Assembly: GCF_905404315.1 (NCBI RefSeq)
Contig: NC_066265.1
Coordinates: forward strand, 32,140,501-32,204,500
Source of the DNA: Leptidea sinapis
Lineage: Eukaryota > Arthropoda > Insecta > Lepidoptera > Pieridae
Direction of reading: 5' to 3'
DNA length: 64,000 nt
Position 1 is the stretch's first letter. Every line of letters starts with the position of its first letter. This document shows positions 46,471 to 57,661 of the stretch, piece by piece. The position numbers were made by a program, and so were the translations under genes. Below the pieces are notes generated by a model. It was not told the DNA's origin and did not search any database. It saw only the letters and a program-made list of their open reading frames with translations.

Positions 46471-47581
46471 AATAGTTCCAATTAGCTAGAAGTGCAAAAC
46501 TTTTAGTGTGCCCCATGTTTTAGTATAAATAATAATATTCTAATACGTATTTTATGTCTTAAGCTAATATATATGAGTAATAGGTGATTATAATATTTAT
46601 TTTTTGCTAACTTAAAAATGTTTTTTTTAAATAAATTTAATATTAACCTTACATAAAAAGTACTAGGTACCTAACCTACTCCTCCTAACTACCTAGGTTA
46701 ATATTCAAATCGAGTCAGCTAACATTCTTAATAATATAAAATTATTCGTGTACTACTCTACAATTCTAATAATATTATTATGTATGTAGTATTATAGTCT
46801 GTAATAGCAATGTGTAGGTACTTAAGTATATATTTCCCGAACAAATTTGTATGTTACGGTACATTTGGATTTTACTTTAAAATATTTTTAATCAGAACAT
46901 AATATAATGTACCTACTACGTTTGACAACCGTGAACCTAAATTAATCGTATTGTTTCAATGTATTTAATTTTTTAACCGACTTCAAAGAAGGAGGAGGTT
47001 CTCAATTCGTCGGTTTTTTTTTATGTTTGTTACCTCAAAACTTTCGACTGGGTGGATTTGGTGAACCAAATTCGATAATTCTTTTTTTATTTAAAAGCTG
47101 GTGCTTCCCGTGTGGTCCCATTGTCGGTGTCATCCAAGATAGGTTTGTATCTACATACATAATTATAGGTGAGATGTGCTTGAGTTGTGAGGAGGCGAGA
47201 GGCGAGAGCAAGTCGCGGCGGAAGGACACCGATTCCAAAAATTACAATAATTGTAACTAGAATTAGATTAATTAATTAGATTGCATAATAATACGCAATT
47301 ATTTTTATACTTTTTAGTGCATATTATATCTATTGTTTTGAGATAGTGTTTTTGAAGTTGTTTGTTTTTTTGTTAATTTTTTTTTTATTTCACATGTATA
47401 ATGATCGTGCTTATTGACTATCTATGTTTTATAATCGTTGTCTCTCTTCCGGGCGGCACAATCTCCACATGACACGTACTAATGTGTTTTCGATTTTCCC
47501 AACTCAGATGTTCGTTTATTCTTAGCTCTTACGGTGAAGTAAAACTTCTTAAAGGAGATTAATTTTGTTACAAAAATTTAT

Positions 47582-47653
47582 GAACGATGCGGGACTCGAA
47601 CTCGCGACCAAACAGGTTCCGTCCGAGTGCTATTCCAACTGAGCCAATCGTTC
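47582..47653 (-). repeat. tRNA-like repeat, full acceptor stem
   Basis: Minus strand acceptor GAACGAT pairs fully with ATCGTTC; GCTCAGTTGG D side; anticodon loop ACGGAAC; T arm CGCGAGTTCGAGTCCCG. The anticodon stem is eroded. Same family as 30,857. Confidence 0.7.
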
Positions 47654-47739
47654 GAGTGACGTATGGTACGTAAATATTGATATGTCTTGTTCAACTCTCA
47701 GGTTAATTTTGTGACCAAAATAAGAAAAAAAAGTAACTG

Positions 47740-48090
47740 TGGAAGCTGTGAACACATCAAATAAAATAGCGGAGAACTATAACCCCCTTATTCATAATGG
47801 TCCGCTTACTTAAAACAGCCGCTAAGGAGTGTTTTTTCTCATTCTGACTTAGGTCAATAGAAGAAGACAGAGTGAGAAAAAGCAATGCTTTAAGTTAGCA
47901 GACTATTATGAATAAGGGGGTTAGACTTTACTGAACTGTCACCTTCTCATTCAAAACAAAAAGTGACGAACAAATCGCGAGTGTAAGACGTAGCTTTCAT
48001 GCACACTCACACTAAAATAATAAACCTGGCCTTTTGTCATGCGTTGCGTAAGCAGGAGGCTCTATCTAGACATACAAATTATCTAAGGAT
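47740..48090. repeat. Repeat B copy carrying a MITE
   Basis: Repeat B sequence (AAATAGCGGAGAACTA, then CAAATCGCGAGTGTAAGACG) is split by the MITE at 47,782-47,931. Confidence 0.7.
47782..47931. mobile_element. 150-bp MITE with ACCCCC/GGGGGT ends and TA duplication
   Basis: Ends ACCCCCTTATTCATAATGGT and (reverse complement) ACCCCCTTATTCATAATAGT are nearly identical over about 35 bases and are flanked by TA on both sides. TA duplications are typical of Tc1/mariner-related elements. The empty site is visible in the repeat B copy at 36,265-36,470 (ACTGTAAGCC). Confidence 0.85.
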
Positions 48091-48154
48091 ATCAGTTTTA
48101 TGATTGCCTAACAGTTTTAACATATTTATATATTAATATTCGCTCTTATACTTG

Positions 48155-48395
48155 TCTGTTGCATCATTTTACATATTATATTGTAATTTGAAATGATTTG
48201 TAAATCGATGTACTTAAATGTAAATCTTGATATAAAAGAGTGGCAATGAGTTTCTTGCTACTTCTTCTCATTAGCTCAACCCTTTACGAAGTAGCGGTAG
48301 ATTCAATAAGATAAATATTTTATTTTTTTTGACATTCATAAGTGTCATTTCCGTGACCTACGTGAATAAATTGATTTTGATTTGATTTGATTTTG
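48155..48395 (+). repeat. Interspersed repeat with TTGATTTGATTT tail
   Basis: Same family as 24,780-25,012, with blocks ATATAAAAGAGTGGCAATGA and CATTCATAAGTGTCATTTCC. Confidence 0.65.
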
Positions 48396-49539
48396 ATTTT
48401 CTTATTACAAATATAATTGATAAATTTTCACATCCCGATTAGATATTTGGTTAAAACTGATTTAATATGAGTTATGATACGAAAATGAATGCAAAATACA
48501 TAAAGTAGGATTACAAACACGCAAATGAATCGAAAATTTGCTTTTACTTGAACGTAACGATAACATGTTTTGTAAAAATTTAAAAATTACTTTATATTGA
48601 TATATTATCTCTTGAGCCCTGGTGTTTCGGATGTCTACGAGCATTTGCCCCGTCTTATATAACAAAACATTATTAAGATTAAATTATACACTATAGGAAT
48701 AAAAACCAAACTACTAGTTAGATTCAATGATCCGTTCATAGAGGTATTAGTTTGCTTGACTAGATTTGTTTCATTATAGGTTTGTTTTTTGTTGCGTAAG
48801 CTTTTGAACAACCGTTTCTCCAGTGGAAGCTTTTTTCTTGCTCCAAGCCTCAGTGTATTAGTGTTTCTATTTGAAGAGCGTTATAGCTAGTAAAATTACT
48901 AGGCTAATATAACTTAACGTTATACCTTGGAATTTTGGGTTTTTTAAGAATCCTGATGCTAGGCGAAAGCACCTAAGTATGTTCAAATCGTAAAAAATCT
49001 AAATAGGGAGCTACTAGAAGTAGGCTCGTTAATCAGTGATTTAATTTTCTATCTAAACTGATTTTCTGAAATATATGTTTCATATAATGATGACCATTTT
49101 CCACAGTGAGATTCATAATGTATTTCTTTTGCTGTAATTTTGCACAAGTCCCGCAATATCCGGAGCGTTGCAACGTAAAGAGTAATGTTATGTATGTTTA
49201 TATAAGCGACAGTTGTCCTGCAATGAATTAGCATATAATATAACACTGGTATTACCTTCCAATTTCTATTTCTATAGTTCTAACTTTGAAGCTTACGATT
49301 ATGCATCTGGAATCGGGCTATAGACAAAAAGAACAATTCATACACACAATAGCAAGTTCAAACAAACAAAAACTTTTCATCGTGAAAATATTTATAATAT
49401 ATAATAGAATACCAGCAGGCTTGTCTCAATAGTACGTAATTAATAACCCCATTTAAATACAGGCATAAGAAATAAGACTTAAGTCACCGACATAATAACT
49501 CGCATTGACCTTCAGAAATGGAGCTGGACTAGACACTTT

Positions 49540-49785
49540 CTTCGCAGTTCAACAGAAATTTATAGAAATTTTAAAATTAAATTTGAACAATAGAGTTACG
49601 ATTTTGTATCCCAGAGATGGCACTAGAAGGCAGGCAAGGCCAAGGATGAGATAGATGGGAGGATGATATACGCCTGACTTTAGGGCCATATTGGACAAGT
49701 GTTGCGAAGGATAGAGCTCAATGGAGACAGTTGGGAGAGGCTTATGCAAACCGACACATTGAGCTGAGGGACATTATTTAAAATA
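49540..49785 (+). pseudogene. LINE 3' coding remnant
   Basis: Plus strand shows ILYPRDGTRRQARPRMR-like codons, then WEDDIRLTLGPYWTSVAKDR and AQWRQLGEAYANRHIELRDI, the C-terminal PRDG...RW(E)DDI...W...DRxxWRxLxEAY pattern of a lepidopteran non-LTR element, ending soon after in ATTATTTAAAATAA. Confidence 0.65.
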
Positions 49786-50326
49786 AGTTATTTTTTATCA
49801 GTTATTTTCAATTTTGTTGACTTATAATTATTTTTTATTTTAGATTAATTTGTTCTCATTTCGGAAAAACATGGCTTTTTTATTCATTTATTTAATAACC
49901 CCATTTTAAAACTTGAGTTTGAGGTGCCAATCATTGTGTGTTAGTAAGGATAATTATTTCTAAACATTTTCCGACAAAGTATTATTAATTTTAGGTCATG
50001 CCGTGTTCAAACAAGCAAAACGTGGTATTCTCCAAATGAAACCAATTTGAATTTCATTCTTGAATAATTGTAGTTTGCACACAAATGTACAATTATGTGT
50101 TATTTTATGCTAACAAAACCCACATACATTATTTTTGTTTCTAATTGTATGGATAATGCAATATTGTAATTAATAATATAGTTTTTTTACGTTCAATAAG
50201 TGATTTTAAATCCTATTGAAATTATATAGATTATTGCCTAAAATAAATATTCTTTACAAAAAAGATAAAGTTAACCAAAATTTGTCTATAGATATATTTC
50301 ATAACATACGCCCCCGAGGAAGGAGG

Positions 50327-50385
50327 AATATCTAATCAATTGCTTCAGTAATTGTAGTAATTACTGAAGCAATTAATTAGATATT
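50327..50385. repeat. 27-bp near-perfect hairpin
   Basis: Arms 50,327-50,353 and 50,359-50,385 match at 26 of 27 positions with loop GTAGT. Arm contains CAATTGCTTCAGTAATT. A repeat A fragment begins immediately after (50,390-50,510). Confidence 0.85.
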
Positions 50386-51879
50386 ACTAGCCGCTCAGAA
50401 TTGTAGGATTTTTCAAGAATCCTGAGTGGCACTGCATTGCAATGGGCAGGGCGTATCAATTACCATTAGCTGAACGTCCTACTCGTCCCTTCATTTCATA
50501 AAAAGAAGTTATGTTTCCATGACAGTTAAAATACATTTTATATTGATTTTTTTAATTTCGGATGCCGTGCCGTAGCTGTAAGGCCTCACACTATAACTAT
50601 GTTTTCCGAAGTTATATTTGTATAAAACAAATCAATAAATCAAATGTGTCGACTGACGATAACTGAAGTGATAGCTTTGCAAGATTGAACCTAAATACAA
50701 AGTAATAATCATTATTTTAGATTTTCGCATCCGTATTTTATCCATGTGACACGACTGTCATATTAATTGCGCATCCATTTTGATTGGCTGACTAGGAGGG
50801 TTTGTGGTGCCCACCGAAGCTAAAAGTTACGCCCAACACTTGTACTGTATACTGGTACGCCCTGGTACGACGAAGTCTATGTTTACCTTATACATTATAA
50901 ATGATAGTTTACTTTTGGTATGTATTCGTCTTTGATAATAGCTTATCTAGGTATTAAGTCTTTTATTTTATGTAAAGAGTAGAGTCTTGTTTATAATGTA
51001 GTTTTTTCAAATCGATGAAGAGGTTCTACTTAGCATTTTGGTATATCTATACTCGTCTATAGACATTTTAGGAAGAACGAATATTTTAAGAAAGTTGTTT
51101 GTGATTTTGTATTTAAACCAAATTGGTTTCGTAGAAAGTAGTTGATAGAAATTAAAAGAGTGAGACAATTCTTTAAGCGCTTCATAATTCGGTGGCTCAG
51201 TCACACATGTAGATGGAATGTTACTTAACTTTACTCTCTTATTTATATATTTATGATAATACCTATTGCATGTCAGTATGAGGTGCCGAAAGAACCAGAT
51301 ACTCTACAAAAATGTTTTTACACGAAATCTGAAGTTCTGACCGTTCGAAAGCTCTCGAAAATCTCAAAGAGTATGTCCAGTTTTAGAACTTCTTTAGCCC
51401 GTCGACATCATAAAGTAATCGCAGATCATCTAAGTAAAATAAATCAACAACGGTACATATAAATTGTAAATTTTCACGTAAACCTGTTGATAATAAACGG
51501 CTTCTATCAATAACATACACAAAAATTGAAGATCTCCTCAAGATATCTAAATTACTAGATTAGCTTTATTTATATTATTCAGTTAAAGAGTATTTAACAG
51601 ACATGAATCTATAGTCATTAGAATAAGTTAATTTTAAATATTTAAAGTTGACGTTTTTAATAAACAATTTTTATTTTTCACATTTTAATAATATTATGAC
51701 CGTACACTTTTATGAATAATGTTGTTTTAATATGTTTTCACTTTAAACTTTGAAAATTATTAAAATATTATTTTTGCATGCCTACCCGGCAGATTGCACC
51801 TATAATTATAATACCAATGTACCCACTCAATCTATGCAAATAAATGACGTGATTTGATTTGATTAGCAAGAGTGACATC

Positions 51880-52130
51880 TCAAGTGAATTTCCTAATATG
51901 CAAATATTGGGGTTGAGCAGGTTATCAACTGTAAAGTAGATCCTGTAGATGAAGCCACAACCTGAGAGTTGAACAAAGCTTACCAGATTTTAGGATGATA
52001 CGTCACTCGAACGGTTAGCTCAGTTGGGAGAGCACTGGCATGGAAAACGAGAGGTCGCGAGTTCGAGTCCCGCTTCGATTTATTTGTATATCTAAATTAT
52101 TAAAAAAAACACATTAAATTAGTATTTGTA
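51880..52130 (+). mobile_element. Foldback/SINE body with tRNA-like end
   Basis: Body blocks ATATGCAAATATTGGGGTTG, CAGGTTATCAACTGTAAAG and GATGAAGCCACAACCTGAGAG lead to a tRNA-like tail at 52,009-52,080: GAACGGT, TA, GCTCAGTTGGGAGAGC (4-bp D stem), then GGTCGCGAGTTCGAGTCCCG. The anticodon arm is eroded. Confidence 0.7.
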
Positions 52131-52244
52131 AAAAATACTTACTTACTTTAGAGTCTATATCCTGTATTCCAAAAATCATCTCAGTTGACATAGCTCGTGT
52201 AAAGCATTGAGTACTTGACTTTTTGAGTATTTTTATTGCATTAC

Positions 52245-52450
52245 TTTTTATTTTTTGTAATTGAAATTATTTGCAAATCGATAAAGCTGTAAATTTTGAT
52301 TTAAAAGAGTTGCAATTAGTTTCTTGACACTCTTTCATTAAGAATCAACTTTTTCCGAAGTGTTAGTAAATGTAAAAAAAAAGAAAACTTTTGACATTCA
52401 TAAGTGTCACATCCTTGACCTACATGAATAAAGTGATTTTGATTTGATTT
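52245..52450 (+). repeat. Interspersed repeat with TTGATTTGATTT tail
   Basis: Diverged copy of the family at 24,780 and 48,155; TTGACATTCATAAGTGTCAC and the terminal TTTTGATTTGATTTA are clear. Confidence 0.6.
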
Positions 52451-54462
52451 ATTTTACGTCGGTATCACAGTTGCATACAAAAGTTACACCTAAAAGTTCC
52501 CAAAAGTATGTTTAATGCATTCAATGTTCCTTAAAAGAAAAAATACAAAATTAATATATTATTTTCTCTTTATGACGAAAAAAAGAATAGTCACAAGGTC
52601 CAGACTGTATGCAATTTCCTTTCGTGTCTGGTCATATAATAACTGGCATTATTATATTGCAAGATAATACGGAGTTAACTGTTATTTTTACGATGTTCAT
52701 CAATCACATAGGCAAAACATAATAAGGTCGAGTACCAATTCAATATGTTACAATAATTCTCCAAAGCTACATTAATTGTCCAGTTTCATAAAAAAATTAT
52801 CCGCTTTGTACGATGCACGCAGGCCACTTCGCTTGGTCGGTTTCGGTACATCCAGAAATTCAAATATTATTATTCTAATAGTATTTAAAATCACAAATCC
52901 TTGCTAGTTTTGGACGTTGGGTAGGTCCCCTTGTCTCAAACCTCTTACTATGTCCCACATCCGATTCTTGGCGGGTTTCGTTTTTTGAGTTAAGAAACAG
53001 ACAAATTGCGTGGGATCCACTGAGAGCACCGCTTTTTACTCTCAACAATTTGACTAGGATTGATTACAATTGTCTTACCACTATGCATAAAGATGTCCAA
53101 AACCCATGATAACTTAAAATATTCCATCAAAAAAAGGTCTTGGTATTAAACCTACGATAAATGTAGCCTTGAAAAAATATTGGTATCTAACGGAAATTTT
53201 GAAAAGCTGCTAAGTCCTAGATATTAAGAAAACTGTAATACAAATTAGTTTTCAGTTATAAACCAAAGACTTTATTTATTTCAAGGAAAACATACAGGAC
53301 TAACAACATATACATGACGTAATGGCCTACACATAAGCCTTAAACAGATTCTCAAATAGAGAAGTAGCAATTAAACGTAAATAAAGGAATGGATAAAAGC
53401 ACGCTTAAATTAAAAAACACACCAACCGTGCTCTTCACCACCGCCCGGGACCCCCGCCCAGACAAGCCGCGCATTGTGAGCGCAAATTCGCAGTGCTAGA
53501 TTGTTCTTTTGACGTCAATAAAATATCACCAGGAATGTTTTTTAAGGATTTTTCTTTTGTTACGTAACAGAAGTATATTTCTTTTTGGTTCGCTTAAAGC
53601 TTTAACCTATATAAAATATCAATTCAATCAATATGTAAATTTTAAAATAAAAATAAAAAGAAGCCCTCTGAGTTTCTTACACCCATTCTTCTCAGATCTG
53701 AGGCATTATTTTTCGAATGGGTGGTAAGTTTATGACGTTGAATTAGTGATTTTAAATCCAATTTTTAATAAAAACATTTCATTTTGAATCTAATATGTAT
53801 ATGGTTTTTGAAAAATCATCAAAACAGTTTGGACAGAACAATGTTTGTCGAGTTGGCTTGTAGATGTTAATATAATTTCCTACATTTAGTCTGCGTCGCA
53901 TATTAAAAACCAATTGGGCCCCTTAGAGCATACATCCCTCAAAAACATCTCTAAATAATTTTCTATTCACTACTTTTACTGCATTTAAAAACAGTTTCAG
54001 AGGTTTATTGTGCATTTAAGGCACAATAGCAAACCAGAGCTTCAGAATCGGGATTAAATAGTTTCGTTTATAAGTACTAACACTTAGATTGATAAAAAAA
54101 ATGATTGGCTGTAACCGATGTAACACGCTACGCCCAAACCAACACGAACAATGTCGTGCGTCCTTATTTTAGCGAACCGACTTCGCTATATTTAACTTTT
54201 AAATTATTTCTGCTAAGGATGAGGAAAGGGATGGTTCGCTTGAGAGATTTATTAAATGAATAATATAGGTATTTGATATGAATACAAACCTGAGCCAATC
54301 GTCCGAATCAGTGGATCAGTGGGGATGGGGGCTGCTGTATCCCGAGAAGTGCTGGTATAAATCCCGCAGTCCTGGTACAAATTAAATTTGTATATACCTA
54401 TTGTAACACCAGAAGTGTGGGAGATCACTTTAAAAATATAAATGCATTCCCGAGATTCTTAA

Positions 54463-54494
<32 letters not shown>

Positions 54495-54853
54495 TACCCT
54501 GACTTAAGAACAAAATAGTTTTTCCTAGGACAAACTGAACTAGTTCAGCCTAATATGAATAAGTACACTTCAGGATAAACTGGTTAAGCATAGTCTATAC
54601 TAATTCTTGCCAAGGTTTAAGAATTTAAACGCTCATTCAGCATTGAATTGACGATGCGTTTTCACTCGTCTTAAATTATACGTGGGTAACACTGAAAATG
54701 TTTAAAACTAGCCAGTTAGAAACATTGCTAATGAAAACTTTTTTTGAATTTCAATTTTAGAACTCTTTGGTAACCTAATGTAGTATATTGCAATCATTTG
54801 TCATTTGTTTTTGTGAATTGGCGGCAAATCTTAAGCTCTTGTTACACGTGAAA

Positions 54854-55135
54854 ATGAACCTAACGCGAGAAAATTTTCGGTCAATGATTTATTATGACTT
54901 TCGTTATGGGCTTACTCAACAACAAAGCTACGATAGGCTGCGATTAGCATTTCTTAATGAAGCTCCATCTCGTACCACTATTTACAATTGGTTTGACGAG
55001 TTTAGGTAAGCGTGGACGTAGCAATCTCAATGATGATCCGCGTGAGGGACGTACTTTAACAGCAACTACTGAAGATAACATCAGTGCTGTGCGAGTGCGA
55101 CGCATGATAGAGGAAGATAAGAGACCTATCAACAG
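54854..55135 (+). pseudogene. Mariner transposase, N-terminal DNA-binding part
   Basis: Starts MNLTRENFRSMIYYDFRYGL with a helix-turn-helix region ending TTIYNWFDEFR. A frameshift and stop follow at about 55,007; the adjoining frame continues KRGRSNLNDDPREGRTLTAT and TEDNISAVRVRRMIEEDKR. The protein then breaks off at the LINE junction near 55,135. Confidence 0.85.
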
Positions 55136-55139
55136 TTTT

Positions 55140-55640
55140 ATTAATATAAGACTGGGCAAACGGGCAAGAGGCTCACGGGATGGGGAGAGGTGAGGCAACC
55201 GCCCATGGACATCCGCAACAACAGGTGTGTCAAGAAATGCGTTGCCGGCCTTTAAGTTGGGAAGTATGCTTTTTTCATGAAGGTCGTATCTGTTCGGGAA
55301 AGCCGCAGCCGGTAATTGATTCCACAAAGTGGCTGTGCGAGGCAAGAAATTTCTAATGAAACGCGCGGTTGTGGAATGCCAGACGTCTACGTGGTGCGGG
55401 TGGTAATTTGCACCTAATATCCGGTGGTGGAATTCGGCCGCTGGAATCAAACCGAACAGCTTCTCTGAGCACTCCCCGTGATAAATGCGGTAGAAGATGC
55501 AGAGAGAGCCCATATCTCTACCCAATGACAAAGAATAAAGCCGAACGGAGATGGCTTGATCGTCGATGATTCGAACCGCTCTTCGTTGTATGCGGTCAAC
55601 TGGGGAGCACCCGCCCAGAGGTGGGAACAGTACTCCATGT
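55140..55640 (-). pseudogene. LINE reverse-transcriptase C-terminal fragment inside mariner
   Basis: Minus strand reads MEYCSHLWAGAPQ near its 5' side, then [53 protein letters not shown] and LPRTATLWNQLPAAAFPNRY, with a tail near 55,150. This is the 3' coding end of a common lepidopteran non-LTR element, and it replaces the middle of the mariner transposase. Confidence 0.85.
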
Positions 55641-55649
55641 GAGGTAAAG

Positions 55650-56129
55650 AAAGGAAGAAGTCAAGGAAAAAAGATTGCCTCATTCTTTGGTCGGAAAGGT
55701 CATTTCGCGACAATTGTGCTAGAAGATGGAAGGACAGTTACTGCAGACTGGTATGTCAATCGCTGTTTGCCTGTTTTCTTGGAAAAAAATCAACAGCAGC
55801 GCCCTCGAAGCAGGATCCTCCTTCACCACGACAATGCTTCAGCGCACTCCGCAAAACGGACTGTTGAATATTTGACTATGGTGGGTGTCGAGACAATGAG
55901 TCATCTGCCATACAGTCCTGACCTGGCGCCCTGTGACTTTTATTTATTCGCAAGAACTAAAGATAAAATTCGAGGTATTCGTTTTACGAGCCCTAAATAT
56001 GCGGTGAAAGCGTACGAAAATGCCATAGAAGAGACACGTAAGGAAGAATGGGCCCACTGCTTTGCTCAGTGGTTCCATCGAATGCGACGATGTGTAGAGA
56101 GGAACGGAGATCACTTCAAAAAACAATAA
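55650..56129 (+). pseudogene. Mariner transposase, C-terminal catalytic part
   Basis: Reads KKIASFFGRKGHFATIVLED, then LLHHDNASAHSAKRTVEYL, LPYSPDLAPCDFYLFARTKD, and ends in RNGDHFKKQ and TAA. The second and third catalytic aspartates are separated by 34 residues, the D34D signature of mariner. The first catalytic aspartate region is missing, so this copy cannot make an active enzyme. Confidence 0.9.
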
Positions 56130-56320
56130 AAGCATTGGCAACTTGGGTACATTAAGCCGTTTTTCATTTTCTAAACATTTTCAGTGTTACCTAGGTAACA
56201 TTTGTAAAATTATATATAGATACCGTTTCTTTTCTTGAGGTAGGTGTTGAGCTATTATGGATGTTGACATGTTTGAAATTATATAATTATAAAATTGACA
56301 ACAAGTATTTTTCAAAAATA

Positions 56321-56326
56321 TTTATT
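56321..56326 (-). promoter_or_regulatory. Poly(A) signal of Nsun5
   Basis: AATAAA on the minus strand 11 bases beyond the TAA stop; a very short 3' UTR is predicted. Confidence 0.6.
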
Positions 56327-56336
56327 GATTAAAACA

Positions 56337-57661
56337 TTAAGAAATGTTCTTAGATGTTTTCTTCTTTTTTGATTTTTTATGGCAATCTACTACAAAATCT
56401 TCAATTATCTCTGAATCTTTAGATTTCCTCTTCTTTTTATTCGACGATTGCTCGTCTTTTTCAAAGTCTACTGCGTTAAGATTTTGTGAATCGTCATGTA
56501 GAATTAATTCTACATTATTTGTTAATTCTTTACTTTTCTTCTTTTTCTTCTTGCTATGGATCGTTTCATTGGTCTTGTCGTAATCGATTTGATTATTTAC
56601 GTCTGCACTTTCAATTAATACTTCCATACCACTTGAGTCATTTTCTTTCAAAAAATCTTTTGATTTATTCCTTTTTTTACTTGAAGACTTACGCTCAATT
56701 TCGCAATTAATAACTGTGTCATCAATTAAGTTACCCCCATCTTGTCGAGTAATATGGTCACTATTATGACCAACATTTTCTGATTCTGCTTTACTACTTT
56801 TATTCTTTTTCTTTTTCTTCTTGTTTAAGTTTGGTTCAGATTCTGTTTCTAAAATTACAATATCAACTTTCTTCAATTTAGTTTGCTTTTTTTCATTTGA
56901 ATTTTCGATTACTTCTTCTGCAATAATTACATCTTGATCACTCACCATTTCACCGTCTTGTATACGTTTTTTTTTCTTTTTTGTTTTTCTTTTTTGAGTA
57001 TTACCATCACTTTCAACTGATATGCCACTGCATTCTATAGTTTCCGCCATACTATTACTTTCCTGTATATCTTCTAGGATAGCCTTTTTCTTTTTAACTT
57101 TAATTACATTTTGACATACCTCGCTCTCTTCTTGTATCGTATCAGTACAAACATCGGTAGTCATTTTCTTCCTTTTCTTTCCTTTCGTTTTACTATTTTG
57201 TTCACAATGATTAGATATTTCAGTATCATTTAATGATTCAATCTTATTCTGAGATAGTAATGAATTTTTTTCTGTTTGCTCTTTCCTTTTCAATTCCTGA
57301 CTTTCTTGTTGCTTGCTGTCTCTTTCTAATACAGCCAGGAAAAAACCTGTAGTCAGATCTGAATCTGGACGCGAATACAAACACCTTGTTCCTATCTCAC
57401 CATACATTCCAGATCCAAAATTATTCCACTGATCTTTTAACATCTCTTTTACATTCAACACTTTCCACTTAGCTCTTGATTGTTTCACTACATTTGATAT
57501 AACTCTCTCATTCTCTTGGGGAAACAAAGAGCATGTACTGTACACAATCTTTTTGGCATTCGGAAAAGAGTTCATGGCGTGTTTTAAAAATTTCTCTTGA
57601 AGTGAAGTTAGTCTGGCAAGTCTGACATCATCTACATAACTGTGCACAGATAGTTGCATAC
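56337..57661 (-). CDS. Nsun5: Nsun5 exon 6: motif VI and lysine-rich tail
   Basis: 441 codons including the stop. MQLSVHSYVDDVRLARLTSL, then KIVYSTCSLFPQENERV and TTGFFLAVLERD complete the catalytic fold. The remaining 325 residues are low-complexity with more than ten KKKKK-type clusters (for example KKKKKKNKSSK) and acidic blocks, all in one exon. Suggests strong nucleolar targeting or RNA binding, by inference. Confidence 0.94.

Larger units (their letters stand above)
43650..54675. other. Intergenic region rich in repeats, no host gene seen
   Basis: 11 kb between the DCX-EMAP start and the mariner element. Listed elements: LINE tails (44,270-44,650; 45,355-45,590; 49,540-49,785), mariner remnant (46,075-46,470), tRNA-like loci (47,582; 52,009), repeat B with nested MITE (47,740-48,090), TTGATTTGA repeats and a hairpin at 50,327. 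Remaining stretches are AT-rich with no supported exon. Confidence 0.65.
54682..56193 (+). mobile_element. Mariner element with LINE insertion
   Basis: Inverted ends GGTAACACTGAAAATGTTTA (left near 54,684; right near 56,172-56,193, reverse-complemented, with one or two differences beyond). Between them lie two parts of a mariner transposase on the plus strand, separated by a minus-strand LINE fragment. The right end is followed by a GTAACATTTG sequence. It lies between DCX-EMAP and Nsun5, about 130 bp from the Nsun5 poly(A) signal. Confidence 0.85.

Noticed and set aside
55944..56141. 65-codon minus-strand ORF
   Set aside because: Antisense of the mariner transposase C terminus.
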